Origin: an uncultured Flavobacteriales bacterium
GTDB taxonomy: Bacteria; Bacteroidota; Bacteroidia; Flavobacteriales; Crocinitomicaceae
Assembly: GCA_946482515.1 (NCBI GenBank)
Contig: CAMLRS010000001.1
Location: forward strand, 434,001 to 498,000
Reading direction: 5' to 3'
Length of the DNA: 64,000 nucleotides
In this document: piece by piece, positions 28,401 to 36,534 of the stretch
Layout: every line of letters begins with the position of its first letter
How positions within the stretch are numbered: position 1 is the stretch's first letter
Made by a program: the position numbers and the translations under genes
The notes under the pieces: model-generated
Databases searched by the model: none
Told to the model about the DNA's origin: nothing
The model's input: the letters and a program-made list of their open reading frames with translations, nothing else

Positions 28401-29168
28401 GTCAGCAGCCGCAACCTTGCCGTAGGCTATGTCAATAAGCCGGAGCTGACCGCAGAGAAATTCGTTGCCAATCCGTTTGGTGAAGGGCGCGTGTATAAAA
28501 CCGGTGATCTCGGCTGCTGGGACCATTCGGGAAATATGGTCTATCTCGGCCGGAACGATGACCAGGTAAAAATCAGCGGATACCGTATCGAATGCGGTGA
28601 AATTGAACATCAGCTCAGAAAACGGGCCGATGTGCGGGAAGCCGTTGTACTGGCAAAAGGTGCGGACGACCAGAAACACCTGGTGGCTTATGTCGTTACC
28701 GCCGATTCCGGATTAGATGCACAAACACTCCGGGACGGGCTGAAAGAGCAATTACCTGATTACATGGTGCCTGCAGCATTTGTCCTGCTGGATCAGCTGC
28801 CGCTGACGGCCAACGGCAAAACAGATCGTCGTGCATTGCTTGACATGCAGCACGAAAAATTAACCGGATCGGTTTATACATTACCGGAAACGGAAACCGA
28901 ATCCAGACTGGTAGAATTGTGGGAAGAGCTCCTGGCTTCTGAAAAGATCGGCACCACGGATAACTTCTTCGATCTGGGCGGAAATAGTATAAAAGCCACC
29001 AAATTAATCAGCACCTATATGAAGCAATTCAATGTAAAACTAAATCTCAAAGACCTCTTTGTCCATCCGACCATCAAAGGGCATGCTCATCTGATTGATC
29101 TGAACCAATGGATTGAAAGTGACAGTCTGGCAACTGACAATACAGAAAACGAAACCTTCAACTTTTAA
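19467..29168 (+). CDS. NRPS3: three-module peptide synthetase, docking-CAT-CAT-CAT
   Basis: A 3233-residue synthetase without epimerase or methyltransferase. TubC-like docking domain 1 to about 60. Module 1: C (H-H-I-V-S-D-G at 207), A (Y-T-S-G-S-T-G at 681, code DAFWVGGTFK, one residue from the classical Val code), T (serine 1070). Module 2: C (H-H-I-I-C-D-G at 1259), A (about 1736, code DAHSITHVVK, unassigned), T (serine 2132). Module 3: C (H-H-I-I-S-D-G-V-S at 2321), A (about 2788, code DPRAMSMMVK, unassigned; Pro at 236 and Arg at 239 are unusual), T (serine 3174). Core motifs are intact in all three adenylation domains. It ends in N-E-T-F-N-F, a strand-like tail. A non-heme iron hydroxylase gene follows after 2 nt, so one of its residues may be hydroxylated. 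Only Val is predicted with fair confidence. Confidence 0.94.
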   Translation: MDSVIQELLTELRQQQIKLTLSGENLEVTAVQNKIPAELIARIREHKPAIITYLQSVAVSADLSIPATAQMESYPLSSAQKRLWILSQFPGQSVVYNMPNTLVLNNSFDTECFVKAVKATIERHEILRTVFRQNDQGEVRQVVLPAGESGLSMQELDLSNQDNPQQAAAAFIQEDELRPFDLETGPLLRVVLIRISEDTHLFYYNMHHIVSDGWSINVLSSDIFAFYNAFLTGSEPQLEPLRIQYRDYAVWQNQQLEGDDSQRLEQFWLERFAGDLPYTELPFQLTRPTTKSSGGSSLSVAIPEATVTPMKQLANSNGASLFMVVLATLKTFIYRYTGETDVVLGTPVAGRNHPDLEGQIGFYVNMLALRNQLRPESSFATVVKEIALSTKEAFNHQEFPFDRLVEALNLPRDTWRNPLFSYSVTYHNHQEGGEEALLEGQVFSDRESTRFDMEFHFREVGHGLVMSVVYDNDLFLREDVSRMLEDYLLLTGSLLKQPDMAIARLDFLSDETRQLLLHTFNTTSTPYPSDLSIADLFRQQVSENPDKLALISGSKRFTYSELDGISNEIAQQLLSEYALAPGEIVAFQLDRNEWVMIAILAILKTGAAYLPIEPDAPVSRKEQMMKDASVRLLITEANYIFDLDFFDGSVFGIDVEYEPGVHPQEAPQVELSPRPLAYVMYTSGSTGTPKGVMVEQRSVVRLVKSSNMYTFTPDDTLLATGSLAFDATTFEFWGPLLNGGTLVLCEQSVLLNTSLLEQEIVKHGVSMMWFTSGWLNQLIESGTALFSHLNVVVAGGDRLSPAHLSRLLENYPDLKILNGYGPTENTTFSLYYPVQLPLTGEIPVGRPVSNSTVYILNEGNCLQPIGVPGEICLGGDGLSAGYLNDPSLTAQKFTADPHNPGQLIYRTGDKGKWLPEGAVAFLGRIDDQVKIRGYRIEPGEIEQVLLDHPAINNGVITLYRSSETDKELVAYYTSAEALNIPELRTYFKDRLPEYMVPTRFIRLEQLPLTVNGKVDKRALPAPDQTAQESGRAYVAPRTELEEKLVAVWQEVLKRERIGVQDDFFELGGHSLKLTVLLNEYHKQFQVKPTFSELFTLTTLEEHATLIENTATEDFNSIPQLPDSESYSISDAQRRLWVLSQFEDGSVAYNMPFSIVMQGQPDVEKLKKAIEQTLERHEILRTVFRQEETGEVRQHVKSLAALNFNVQVLDYSSHPDPEASATAFQEADAYQPFDLENGPLIRAAFLLLNDTTAVFYYNIHHIICDGWSLEILARDVFAIYESLRRGTVPVLPELRIQYRDYAAWQTAKLLEPEMDADRAYWLHHLSGDIPLLELPSAVNRPAVRTFNGSSLNTYLPKEAVVKLKALCEEKEATLFMGLLAVLKVLLFRYTAQNDIIIGSPIAGRAHADLKDQIGFYVNTLALRTAIDAEASYTETLEKVRETALNAYVHQHYPFDKLVEELGLNRDTSRNALFDIMLVLQNNGENSGTIEPDPSLVDLIEEGAAKTSKFDLLFNLMEQGDYISFGVEYNTDVYDGKLVKRFIADFKTLLGVLLNEPDQAIGKLNYLSGEEWTKVVTDFNATDVAYEETTVMDLFERQVLLTPDAIAVVSQDQEWTYTELNERANRLAHCLRNDWKVLPGNYVSVMLERSIESIIAMIGVMKSGACYVPVDPAYPEARINYLLSDTGAGIIIVSGRHPSHELLKDIQVLNMDTMDFTGYSASNPVQVNKPEDGSFVIYTSGSTGNPKGVEQTHRMMNNLICWDIYHSGIPSGLRHLQYASFSFDASLHDVYFVLGSGGSLYLAEDAVRLDFRLLREAIIDKQVEVLSFPYSALTNFFGLNKLNEFEGHSIRYIISTAEQLYVGNQLQSFLEKYSSIELHNHYGPSETHVVTAHKMSAAAGDLVNRSSIGIPISNTQIYILDSCLNPVPVGVIGELYIGGANLANGYLNLPETTEQRFIASPFDASAKLYTSGDLGYWTEEGLIEYIGRKDDQIKIHGYRIEPGEIEQAMLRYATLEDAVVVVKKKASGEQLLAAYFTASNETAIADLRNFLKAFLPEYMLPMAFVQLEYIPMTSNGKVDKKALPDPEHSGKTGRAAYEPPVFEDEKLLAGIWEDVLSRSPIGLRDDFFLSGGHSLSAIRLIYQVQKAFSVKIELKEVFHAPTVAEQIALIRSRETFLYTDIERAPEAAYYPLSHAQQRLWILSLFSPETSITYNLTDSFPLGQSLDVALLQKAFAALIDRHESLRTVFITVDGEPYQRILDTSESDFVLEHHPFDQATEAESFVGEKMNAFRSTPFDLENGPLMRAAIVELAQEGFHLLFSVHHIISDGVSLEVLKKDLTEIYLSLAAGATISLPPLNVQYKDYARWQNNLLTNGSMLQHRSFWLEQLQGPLPVMELPISDLRSNIRSNEGRRITIDLGSTISGAIRELALKENTTLFTVLLAGIKSLLFKYTGQTDVVIGVPYAGRDHMDLRNQIGFYINTLAMRTRFEETMSMQELVGAVNQTVMESLSHHSYPFDLLVEELNLKRDLTRKPVFDIYFNLLNHDDAGTEAGAGNEEEYQITSVFNKFDLDIHAREEGQTILLSVAGLVDLFSQENLIGFVNHFRQVLAEMVKNPGQSLKHLPLGAVSEDLTQGKPFVRDEETCMHELFEKQRTKTPDKTALVYNDQSLSYAQLGLWSDQLAGQLRVRYKIAAGDRVGLLLDNSDQLIVGLLAILKAGGVFVSLDKNDPQQRLNDIVTDASVQCILTDDASISFEGVEVCTVPLLSDDEAIAALPEINAAPESSAYISYTSGSTGIPKGVEVTHTAFVNAIKGLLEEFDFNGDWNYLLNSRLSFDPSLRQIFIPLSIGGTLIIPPDLRDIQQVAELVSTWPINALYATPPVWDALLSFPDFNPDQLFRAMSSGSQLPATTAEKIKALIHPEGKVINMYGPTEVCMVCSYIELQTFDTKPVIGKPARGYQVYIVDSEMNLLPEGIPGEIIVSSRNLAVGYVNKPELTAEKFVANPFGEGRVYKTGDLGCWDHSGNMVYLGRNDDQVKISGYRIECGEIEHQLRKRADVREAVVLAKGADDQKHLVAYVVTADSGLDAQTLRDGLKEQLPDYMVPAAFVLLDQLPLTANGKTDRRALLDMQHEKLTGSVYTLPETETESRLVELWEELLASEKIGTTDNFFDLGGNSIKATKLISTYMKQFNVKLNLKDLFVHPTIKGHAHLIDLNQWIESDSLATDNTENETFNF

Positions 29169-29170
29169 CA

Positions 29171-29971
29171 ATGATACTATCACACGCACAAATCGAATCT
29201 TACCACGAGAATGGATTCCTGATTCTTGAAGGGTTATTTTCCCAGGATGAAATAGGAAAGCTCAACCATGCTACTGACTCGTTTGAACGACTAAAGGACC
29301 TGCCTAACATTATTTGTGAGAATGACGGGAGCATTCGTTCAGTATTCGCACCGCATACCCTTGAAAACTCGTTCGACTGGCTCTACAAGCAACAACGCAT
29401 CGTTGAGCCCTGCAAGCAGCTGATCGAAAATGATGTCTATTTATATCAGTACAAGCTCAACAATAAAAAAGGGCTGTCGCCGGAATGCTGGGAATGGCAC
29501 CAGGATTTTCCCTACTGGCACCTCGATGACGGGGTTTCGAACCCAAGCATGGTCTCTGCCATGGTATTGCTGCAGGATACACACGTTTTGCAGGGAGCAC
29601 TTATCCTGATTCCGGGTTCCCATAAGCTGGGAATAGTTGATTTTGAACAGAAGGAACATCTCCTGGCGCAAAGCGAGGACCTGAAACAACTGGATCTGAT
29701 CAACTCCCTCAGCTCCGATTTGAAGTATACCATCCACAAACAATTCCTGGTGTCGCTGTTAGACAAGAACGAGCCGGTCATTTGTGAAGGCCGGGCGGGA
29801 ACCTGCATTTTTTTCCACCCGAATATCTTTCATGCTTCCGGGGCAAATATGCTTCCTTATGACCGGAATACGGCCATCCTTACGTACAATGATGTAACGA
29901 ATATCCCCCTGGAAACAGAGAACATTCGTCCGGATTACCTGTGCTCAAGGAATTATGAAGCCATAGTTTAA
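29171..29971 (+). CDS. Phytanoyl-CoA dioxygenase-family Fe(II)/2-oxoglutarate hydroxylase
   Basis: A 266-residue protein of the PhyH family, which also includes ectoine and amino-acid hydroxylases. The iron-binding facial triad is visible: H110-x-D112 in W-H-Q-D-F and a distal histidine H221 in F-H-A-S-G, with R232 eleven residues later as the probable 2-oxoglutarate anchor. The start 'Y-H-E-N-G-F-L-I-L-E-G-L' is typical of the family. It should use O2 and 2-oxoglutarate to hydroxylate an unactivated carbon, acting on a free amino acid, a carrier-bound one or the finished peptide. It lies 2 nt after NRPS3 and 23 nt before NRPS4, so it is tightly co-expressed and is probably a tailoring enzyme of the pathway. 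Unlike the two CmlA-type enzymes it is not known to need carrier recognition. The exact substrate cannot be deduced. Confidence 0.85.
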   Translation: MILSHAQIESYHENGFLILEGLFSQDEIGKLNHATDSFERLKDLPNIICENDGSIRSVFAPHTLENSFDWLYKQQRIVEPCKQLIENDVYLYQYKLNNKKGLSPECWEWHQDFPYWHLDDGVSNPSMVSAMVLLQDTHVLQGALILIPGSHKLGIVDFEQKEHLLAQSEDLKQLDLINSLSSDLKYTIHKQFLVSLLDKNEPVICEGRAGTCIFFHPNIFHASGANMLPYDRNTAILTYNDVTNIPLETENIRPDYLCSRNYEAIV

Positions 29972-29994
29972 TAGACTGATTAAGTAGTTGATCG

Positions 29995-32900
29995 ATGAAT
30001 AAAGACATTATAGAACTCTTCACAGAGCTGCGGAGGCTGAATGCTCACATTTCCCTTCAGGGTGACAACCTGAAGCTGGATATTCCAAAGGGATTACTTA
30101 CAGATGAGCTGAAGAATACCATTCGGGAGCATAAAGAAGCCATTGTCGAATTTCTGTCAAACAGAAACAGAGACGAATGGATCCCGAAAGCACCCGAAAG
30201 CGCAGGTTACCCCGCCTCATTTGCTCAGAAACGGTTATGGCTGCTCAGTCAATTGAGCGAAGAAAACAATCGTTCGTTCAATATGTCCGGATTCCGTGAA
30301 TTGGGAACGGACATAAATGAGGCGGCGTTCGTAGCGGCGTTCGAGGCGATCATTCAGCGACACGACAACCTGCGGACGGTTTTTCAGCCAAACGATGGGG
30401 ATCCTACACAAAAAATACAGGCATTTGAAGACTGTGGTTTTACCTTTAACCGCATCGATTATACAGCAGAAGCAAACGCTTCCGGGAAGTTAACCAGGCT
30501 ACTCGATGAGATGCGTACGCAAGTGTTTGATCTTGAAAAAGGGCCGCTTATTCGCGCCGGACTGGTCAAATTACCTGAAAATGGTTTTGTTTTCTACTAC
30601 TGCATGCACCACATCATCAGTGATGGCTGGTCGGTGGATATTCTGTTGAACGAGCTGATGCAGAACTACCAGGTTCTTCAGGCAGGAAAACCCTTGCAGA
30701 AGGAACCGCTGCGGATTCAATACCGGGATTATGCCGTGTGGCAGCTGGAAAAAGAAAAAGGAGGTGTTTTTCAACAGCATAAAGATTACTGGACAACGAA
30801 ACTCCAGAAAGAACGAAGCCTGTTGTTGCTTCCGGGGCACAAAAAACGCCCTGAAATTGCCCAGCGACACGGACACAGCCTGGCGATGTACCTCGACAGG
30901 GAAACTTCCTCAAAGTTCAAAGCTTATTGCAGCGCTCAGCAAGGCAGTTTGTTTATCGGTGTTCTGGCCGTCTGGAATATCCTCGTAAACAGGTACACGT
31001 CTCTTGATGATATCATTATCGGCACACCAGTTGCCGGTCGCGAACATCCCGATCTCGAAGGTCAGATCGGTTTGTATGTCAATACCGTGGTGTTGCGCTC
31101 AGCTGTTGATGCGCAGCAATCATTTAATACCATCATTGCTGCAGCCCGCGAGGAATTGTTCCAATCCTATGAACACCAGGAATACCCGTTTGACCGTTTG
31201 CTGGAAGACCTGGGAATTATCAGGGATATTCGCCACAACCCGATCTTCGATGTCATGCTGGTGTTTCAGAATGCGTCTGATGCAACCGGTCTTTCGGCCG
31301 AGGGACAAGAAACAGGGAAAGTTATGGACCTTGGACAGGCCATCACAAAATTTGATCTCGACGTTACCTTCAGCGAAGCCGGCGACCAGCTCTATTTTGG
31401 CATTGTGTACGACATCGATATCTACGACGAAACCATTATCCGTCAATTAATGGGCCATTTTAACCTGCTGCTCAAAGGGTTATTGGATGCTCCTGAAAAG
31501 CCTGTCGGAACGATTGATTTCCTGACCGAATCCGAACGCACAGCGCTCCTTGATTTCGGCGCAGGAAAAAACAGTTATGCAGTTCATGAAACGGTTGTGG
31601 ATTTGTTCAACCGCTCAGTAGTGCAATATCCCCGAAAAACAGCAGCGGAATACGGAAAAACAAGCCTGTCTTACGCCTCTTTGGGAGAAGTGACGGATGA
31701 GCTGGCCGTTTTCCTTTCTGAAAAACACGGCATTCGCCGGGGCGATATCGTAGCCGTGACGATGGAACGCGGTCTGGAAAATCTCGTGACCATCATCGGG
31801 GTATTAAAAGCCGGTGCCTGCTGCGCCCCGATTGACCCTGAAACGCCAGCCGCCCGAAAAGAGCTGATGACACAGGATGCCGCACTGGTAATTGACGATG
31901 CCTGCTACCTCAATTTCATGCACAACAGGAAATCGGTATCCGGGAAACAACCGCAAAACCTGCCAACAGTCGACGACCTGGCCTACATTGTCTATACTTC
32001 CGGATCTACCGGCGCCCCGAAAGGTGTGCTTCTGAAACACGACGGTATTGCCAACCACCTTACCGGAAAGCTGCACATGCTCCGGATGGGTGAAGATTCG
32101 TCCCTGGTGCATGCTTCAAAAATGTTCTTTGTTGGCGCCATCTGGCAATTGTGGACCCCTCTTGCCACGGGAAGCACTTTGTATCTCACTTCTACGGAAG
32201 CCTTGCAGGACATTTCGCAGCTGCTTTTGAAAACAGCGGAAAAAGGCGTGCGCTTGCTGGAAATCATACCGTCACAGCTCAACGAAGCGTTTACACCTGA
32301 AAACGAGCCGTTAATCGCCCGCCTGGAGCAGCTGATTCTGACCGGTGAGAAGTACAACCCTAATTATGTCAACAAAGTTCTGACGCTGAACCCCGCTATG
32401 GAGCTCTACAACACGTATGGTTCCAGCGAATGTTCGGACGTAACGACCTATATGCAATTCCCCGGTCCGGTAACAGATGAAAAAGTATTGATCGGAAAAC
32501 CGGCCGATAATTTCCATATCTACATTTTAAACGATGAAGGTGTTCTCTGCCCGATGGGCGTTTTGGGAGAAATGTACACCGCCGGAATCGGAGTAGGTCC
32601 GGGTTACATCAACAATCCTGAACTGACCGCAGAGCGGTTCATAGATCATCCGCTGGCCGGAAACGGGAAATTATACAAAACGGGCGATCTTGGCCGCTGG
32701 CTGCCAAACGGTGAAATCGAGATCCTGGGCCGGAAAGACAACCAGCTGAACATTCGTGGACAGCGCATTGAACCGGGTGAAATCGAGCAAGTCTTGCTGA
32801 TCCATCCGGATATTGAAAATGCTGTTGTACTCCTCCACGAAAATGCTGAAGGCGAGAAAGAGCTTACAGGGTTTATTATTGCAAACAGCGAGCTGACATC

Positions 32901-35900
32901 TTCAGCCCTGCGATCGTATCTGAAAGGCTATCTGTCCATCAACATGATCCCGTCTGCGTTCATCCAGGTACAGGAATTTCCGCTGATGCCCAACGGAAAA
33001 ATCGATAAAAAGACGCTCGCTTCCGGAAACTATGCGTACATACCGTCGGGGATCGAATACTCCGAGGCTACAACAAGCGAAGAAATCCGGTTAACAGGTC
33101 TTTGGAAAACCGTTCTGGAAAAAGAAAAAGTCGGTTTATACGATGATTTCTTCGAATTGGGTGGCCATAGCCTGAAAGCAACGCGTCTTTCCGCTTTGAT
33201 CCACAAAGAATTCGGCGTAAAAATCTCGATGCGCGAATTGTTTTTGAATCCGACGATCAACCAGCAGATCGGATTACTGCAACGTGGCGAAAAAGCGTTG
33301 TTTACAACCATTCCATCACTGGGTGAACAGGACATCTATGAGCTGTCGCCCGCCCAGCGAAGGTTTTGGGTCCTTTCGCGTATTTCAGGTAGCAACCGCG
33401 CATACAACACCAATGTTGTGGCTGAGATGGAAGGAAATCTGGATCTCGACAAATTACACCAGGCCTTCCAGGGACTTGTTAACCGCCATGAAGCGCTTCG
33501 AACCGTATTCCAGCGGGACAACCAGGACAACCTGGGTCAGCGTATTCTTTCGAATGTAGCAGCTGACATCGATTTCTGTGATTTGTCCGGTGAAGCGGAT
33601 CCGGTCAATGCGGCCATTTCAGTGGTTTCGGAAGATGCCTCCATTGTATTTGACCTTCAGAGCGGGCCGCTGTTTAAAATCAGGTTATTCAAAATCGCGG
33701 CAGGCAGGCACATCCTTGCCTATACTATGCATCACATCGTTTGCGATGGCTGGTCGATCCATGTATTGATCGCCGAGCTGATGCATATCTACAACGCGCT
33801 CGAGCATAACACCGAGCCGGCGCTGCCGGAAATGCGCATCCAGTACAAGGATTACGCAAAATGGCAAAACGATCAGCTGAAGACCGTTAACCAGCTTTCC
33901 CACAAGGATTACTGGATGAATCGCCTGGAAGATCAGCCGGCAGCCTTGCTTTTACCGGAAGATTTCCCGCGGCCACCTTACAAAACACAAAGTGGCGACC
34001 GCGTAAGGATCACTTTTCCGTCCGAAGTATCCAAACAGCTTGCCAAGCTGAGCCAGGAGCATAACGGAACCCTGTTCACCGGGCTTCTTGCTGCACTGAA
34101 AACACTGCTGTTCTACTATTCCAGACAGGAAGATATTGTAGTCGGAACACCTATTGCCGGGCGCGAGCATGTGGATCTGGAAAACCAGATCGGCTGTTAC
34201 ATTAATACGCTGGCCCTGCGCACGAAGTTTTCACATGCAGACAGTTTCAGTTCCCTGTTATCGCGCATAAGCAGCGAAACACTGGAAGCATACGAACACC
34301 AGATCTATCCATTCGACGACCTGGTAGAACAGCTTTCCTTCGTAAAAGACCTCAGTCGCAGCGAGCTGTTCGACGTGATGATCGTTTTGCAGAACGCAGG
34401 TGCAAAGACAGTTGGTGAAAGCTTACCGGGCTCGCTTGCCGTTCGCCCTTTTGACGTTGATACAGGAAAAGAAAGTAAAGTCGATCTTACCTTCACCTTT
34501 TTTGAATCCGATGAATTGGTATTGAATATCGTCTACAACACGGATATCTATACCCATCAGACGGTTGAGCGAATGGCCGAACGATTCGGGAAGATCCTTT
34601 CGCTAGTTACAGAGCTACCGACCACTCAACTGGATCGCATTGATTTGCTGACTGCGGATGAAAAACAAACAATCCTGCTGGATTATAACGACACCTTCCT
34701 GCAAGTCGATCAACAGGAAACCGTTTTAACACGATTTACCCGACAGGCAGCCCACTATCCGGATCACACAGCGATTGCGTTTGGAGAAACAGCCGTTTCC
34801 TATGCGCAATTAGAAGCTCTTTCCAACAGCCTCGCGCACTTCCTTGTTGAACGTCACGGTATCAGCAAAGGAGCAATAACAGGAATTCTGCTGCCTAAAA
34901 CGGAATGGCAGGTGATCGCTATTCTGGCGATTATGAAAAGCGGGGCGGCCTATTTGCCACTCAACATCAACGATCCACTGGAAAGAAGAGAAGGTATCCT
35001 TGCAGACAGTGGTTGCAAATTGGTGCTGGACCAATCCGTTCTGGATGAGTTCATTTCCCTGGGAGAACAATTTGATCACCTGACGGCTCCGGCTGTTAAT
35101 CTGCCGGAAGATCTGGCCTATGTTATTTACACATCCGGTTCCACAGGTAAACCAAAAGGAGTGATGGTGGAGCATGCTCAGCTGAACAACTACCTGGGCT
35201 GGTTCCTGGAAACGTATGCGATCACTTCAGATGATCATACGCTCCTGCTGTCCAATATCGTTTTCGACGGTGTCAATACAAGTCTTTTCGGAGCGCTTTC
35301 AAGTGGTGCTACCCTGTATATCGTTCCGGAGGAAATCCTGCCGGACGCGAAGGCACTTGCTGCATTGGTTGTGAATGCCGGTATCCGGTACCTGAAAATC
35401 ACACCTACACAACTCAACATTATGGTGAGGGACGCTGAAGCGCTCGAAACACTCACAAATGCTGCTTTAAGGTTGATCGTTGTGGGTGGAGAGCCGATCA
35501 ACGCAGGAGATATTCGAACGATTCAGCTGAAAAATGCGGAAATAGTTATTGTGAACCATTACGGACCAACGGAGACAACCATCGGCTGTATTGCCGGAAT
35601 AGTTACTCCGGGAAGCAAGCGCATCACGATAGGAAAGCCGATCGCCAATACCAGCATTTATATTCTGAACGAAGCCGGTAATCCGGTGCCGGAAGGTGCG
35701 ATCGGTGAATTGACTATCGGTGGAGCGGGTGTAACGAGAGGTTACCTCAACCAGCCTGAGTTTACAGCTGAAAAATTCATTCAGAATCCGTTTGGCGAAG
35801 GCCGTCTGTACCGCAGTGGAGACATGGCCCGGTGGTTGCCGGGAGGTGAGATCGATTTCCTTGGACGGAAAGATGACCAGGTGAAAATTCGTGGTTACCG

Positions 35901-36531
35901 TGTCGAGCTACCCGAAATCGAATATGCTTTGAATCAGCATCCATCGGTTTCAGGTGCGGCAGTGATGCTTGCCAACGGAGGAATAACCGGTGACTCGCTT
36001 ATGGCCTACCTGATTGCAGGTGAAGAGCTTTCTTTAACCGAGTTCAAAAATTACCTGAGGAAACAGATTCCGGGCTATATGATTCCGGACCAGTTCTTCA
36101 AAGTAGACGCTTTCCCGGTAACCGTTAACGGAAAGGTTGACAAAAGAAAACTGCTGAATAGTGCTCACAGCAACTTCACTGGCGAGATCGAATACAACGG
36201 TCCGGAGACAGAAGTTGAAAAAGCATTAACCGAAATCTGGTCCATGATCCTGGAAAAGGAAGAGATCAGTGTAACAGCCAACTTCTTTGATCTGGGTGCC
36301 AATTCATTAAAAATCATTTATGCAAGTGAGAAAATTAATGAACGCCTGCAACGAACGGATTCGGTGGCACTCCTCTTTCAATACCCAAGCATACGGGAAT
36401 ATTCCGCTTACATTGAACAGTTGGCAACCACCAATCAATTGTCCGATGAATCAATTGCGCATGCAGCTGATGAGCTGGAAAGTGCGGTGATGCTTTTTAA
36501 TGGATTAAACGACGATGAAAACGAGCAATAA
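29995..36531 (+). CDS. NRPS4: two-module synthetase with an Asp235-less first adenylation domain
   Basis: A 2178-residue synthetase. TubC-like docking domain 1 to about 55. Module 1: C (H-H-I-I-S-D-G at 205); A (Y-T-S-G-S-T-G at 667) with code VGWEITTDVK, where the aspartate that normally holds the substrate amino group is valine (V713 in F-F-V-G-A-I-W) and motif A5 reads Y-G-S-S-E instead of Y-G-P-T-E; T (serine 1059). Module 2: C (H-H-I-V-C-D-G at 1246), A (about 1712, code DGTKIVHIGK, close to Asp/Asn codes), T with G-A-N-S (serine 2104) rather than G-G-N/H-S. Module 1 probably activates something other than an ordinary alpha-amino acid, or binds its amine elsewhere in the pocket. The C-terminus (D-E-L-E-S-A-V-M-L-F-N-G-L, then acidic) differs from tails that precede an NRPS and resembles that of NRPS5; both precede a PKS. 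PKS1 starts 3 nt later. Confidence 0.93.
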   Translation: MNKDIIELFTELRRLNAHISLQGDNLKLDIPKGLLTDELKNTIREHKEAIVEFLSNRNRDEWIPKAPESAGYPASFAQKRLWLLSQLSEENNRSFNMSGFRELGTDINEAAFVAAFEAIIQRHDNLRTVFQPNDGDPTQKIQAFEDCGFTFNRIDYTAEANASGKLTRLLDEMRTQVFDLEKGPLIRAGLVKLPENGFVFYYCMHHIISDGWSVDILLNELMQNYQVLQAGKPLQKEPLRIQYRDYAVWQLEKEKGGVFQQHKDYWTTKLQKERSLLLLPGHKKRPEIAQRHGHSLAMYLDRETSSKFKAYCSAQQGSLFIGVLAVWNILVNRYTSLDDIIIGTPVAGREHPDLEGQIGLYVNTVVLRSAVDAQQSFNTIIAAAREELFQSYEHQEYPFDRLLEDLGIIRDIRHNPIFDVMLVFQNASDATGLSAEGQETGKVMDLGQAITKFDLDVTFSEAGDQLYFGIVYDIDIYDETIIRQLMGHFNLLLKGLLDAPEKPVGTIDFLTESERTALLDFGAGKNSYAVHETVVDLFNRSVVQYPRKTAAEYGKTSLSYASLGEVTDELAVFLSEKHGIRRGDIVAVTMERGLENLVTIIGVLKAGACCAPIDPETPAARKELMTQDAALVIDDACYLNFMHNRKSVSGKQPQNLPTVDDLAYIVYTSGSTGAPKGVLLKHDGIANHLTGKLHMLRMGEDSSLVHASKMFFVGAIWQLWTPLATGSTLYLTSTEALQDISQLLLKTAEKGVRLLEIIPSQLNEAFTPENEPLIARLEQLILTGEKYNPNYVNKVLTLNPAMELYNTYGSSECSDVTTYMQFPGPVTDEKVLIGKPADNFHIYILNDEGVLCPMGVLGEMYTAGIGVGPGYINNPELTAERFIDHPLAGNGKLYKTGDLGRWLPNGEIEILGRKDNQLNIRGQRIEPGEIEQVLLIHPDIENAVVLLHENAEGEKELTGFIIANSELTSSALRSYLKGYLSINMIPSAFIQVQEFPLMPNGKIDKKTLASGNYAYIPSGIEYSEATTSEEIRLTGLWKTVLEKEKVGLYDDFFELGGHSLKATRLSALIHKEFGVKISMRELFLNPTINQQIGLLQRGEKALFTTIPSLGEQDIYELSPAQRRFWVLSRISGSNRAYNTNVVAEMEGNLDLDKLHQAFQGLVNRHEALRTVFQRDNQDNLGQRILSNVAADIDFCDLSGEADPVNAAISVVSEDASIVFDLQSGPLFKIRLFKIAAGRHILAYTMHHIVCDGWSIHVLIAELMHIYNALEHNTEPALPEMRIQYKDYAKWQNDQLKTVNQLSHKDYWMNRLEDQPAALLLPEDFPRPPYKTQSGDRVRITFPSEVSKQLAKLSQEHNGTLFTGLLAALKTLLFYYSRQEDIVVGTPIAGREHVDLENQIGCYINTLALRTKFSHADSFSSLLSRISSETLEAYEHQIYPFDDLVEQLSFVKDLSRSELFDVMIVLQNAGAKTVGESLPGSLAVRPFDVDTGKESKVDLTFTFFESDELVLNIVYNTDIYTHQTVERMAERFGKILSLVTELPTTQLDRIDLLTADEKQTILLDYNDTFLQVDQQETVLTRFTRQAAHYPDHTAIAFGETAVSYAQLEALSNSLAHFLVERHGISKGAITGILLPKTEWQVIAILAIMKSGAAYLPLNINDPLERREGILADSGCKLVLDQSVLDEFISLGEQFDHLTAPAVNLPEDLAYVIYTSGSTGKPKGVMVEHAQLNNYLGWFLETYAITSDDHTLLLSNIVFDGVNTSLFGALSSGATLYIVPEEILPDAKALAALVVNAGIRYLKITPTQLNIMVRDAEALETLTNAALRLIVVGGEPINAGDIRTIQLKNAEIVIVNHYGPTETTIGCIAGIVTPGSKRITIGKPIANTSIYILNEAGNPVPEGAIGELTIGGAGVTRGYLNQPEFTAEKFIQNPFGEGRLYRSGDMARWLPGGEIDFLGRKDDQVKIRGYRVELPEIEYALNQHPSVSGAAVMLANGGITGDSLMAYLIAGEELSLTEFKNYLRKQIPGYMIPDQFFKVDAFPVTVNGKVDKRKLLNSAHSNFTGEIEYNGPETEVEKALTEIWSMILEKEEISVTANFFDLGANSLKIIYASEKINERLQRTDSVALLFQYPSIREYSAYIEQLATTNQLSDESIAHAADELESAVMLFNGLNDDENEQ

Positions 36532-36534
36532 ATC

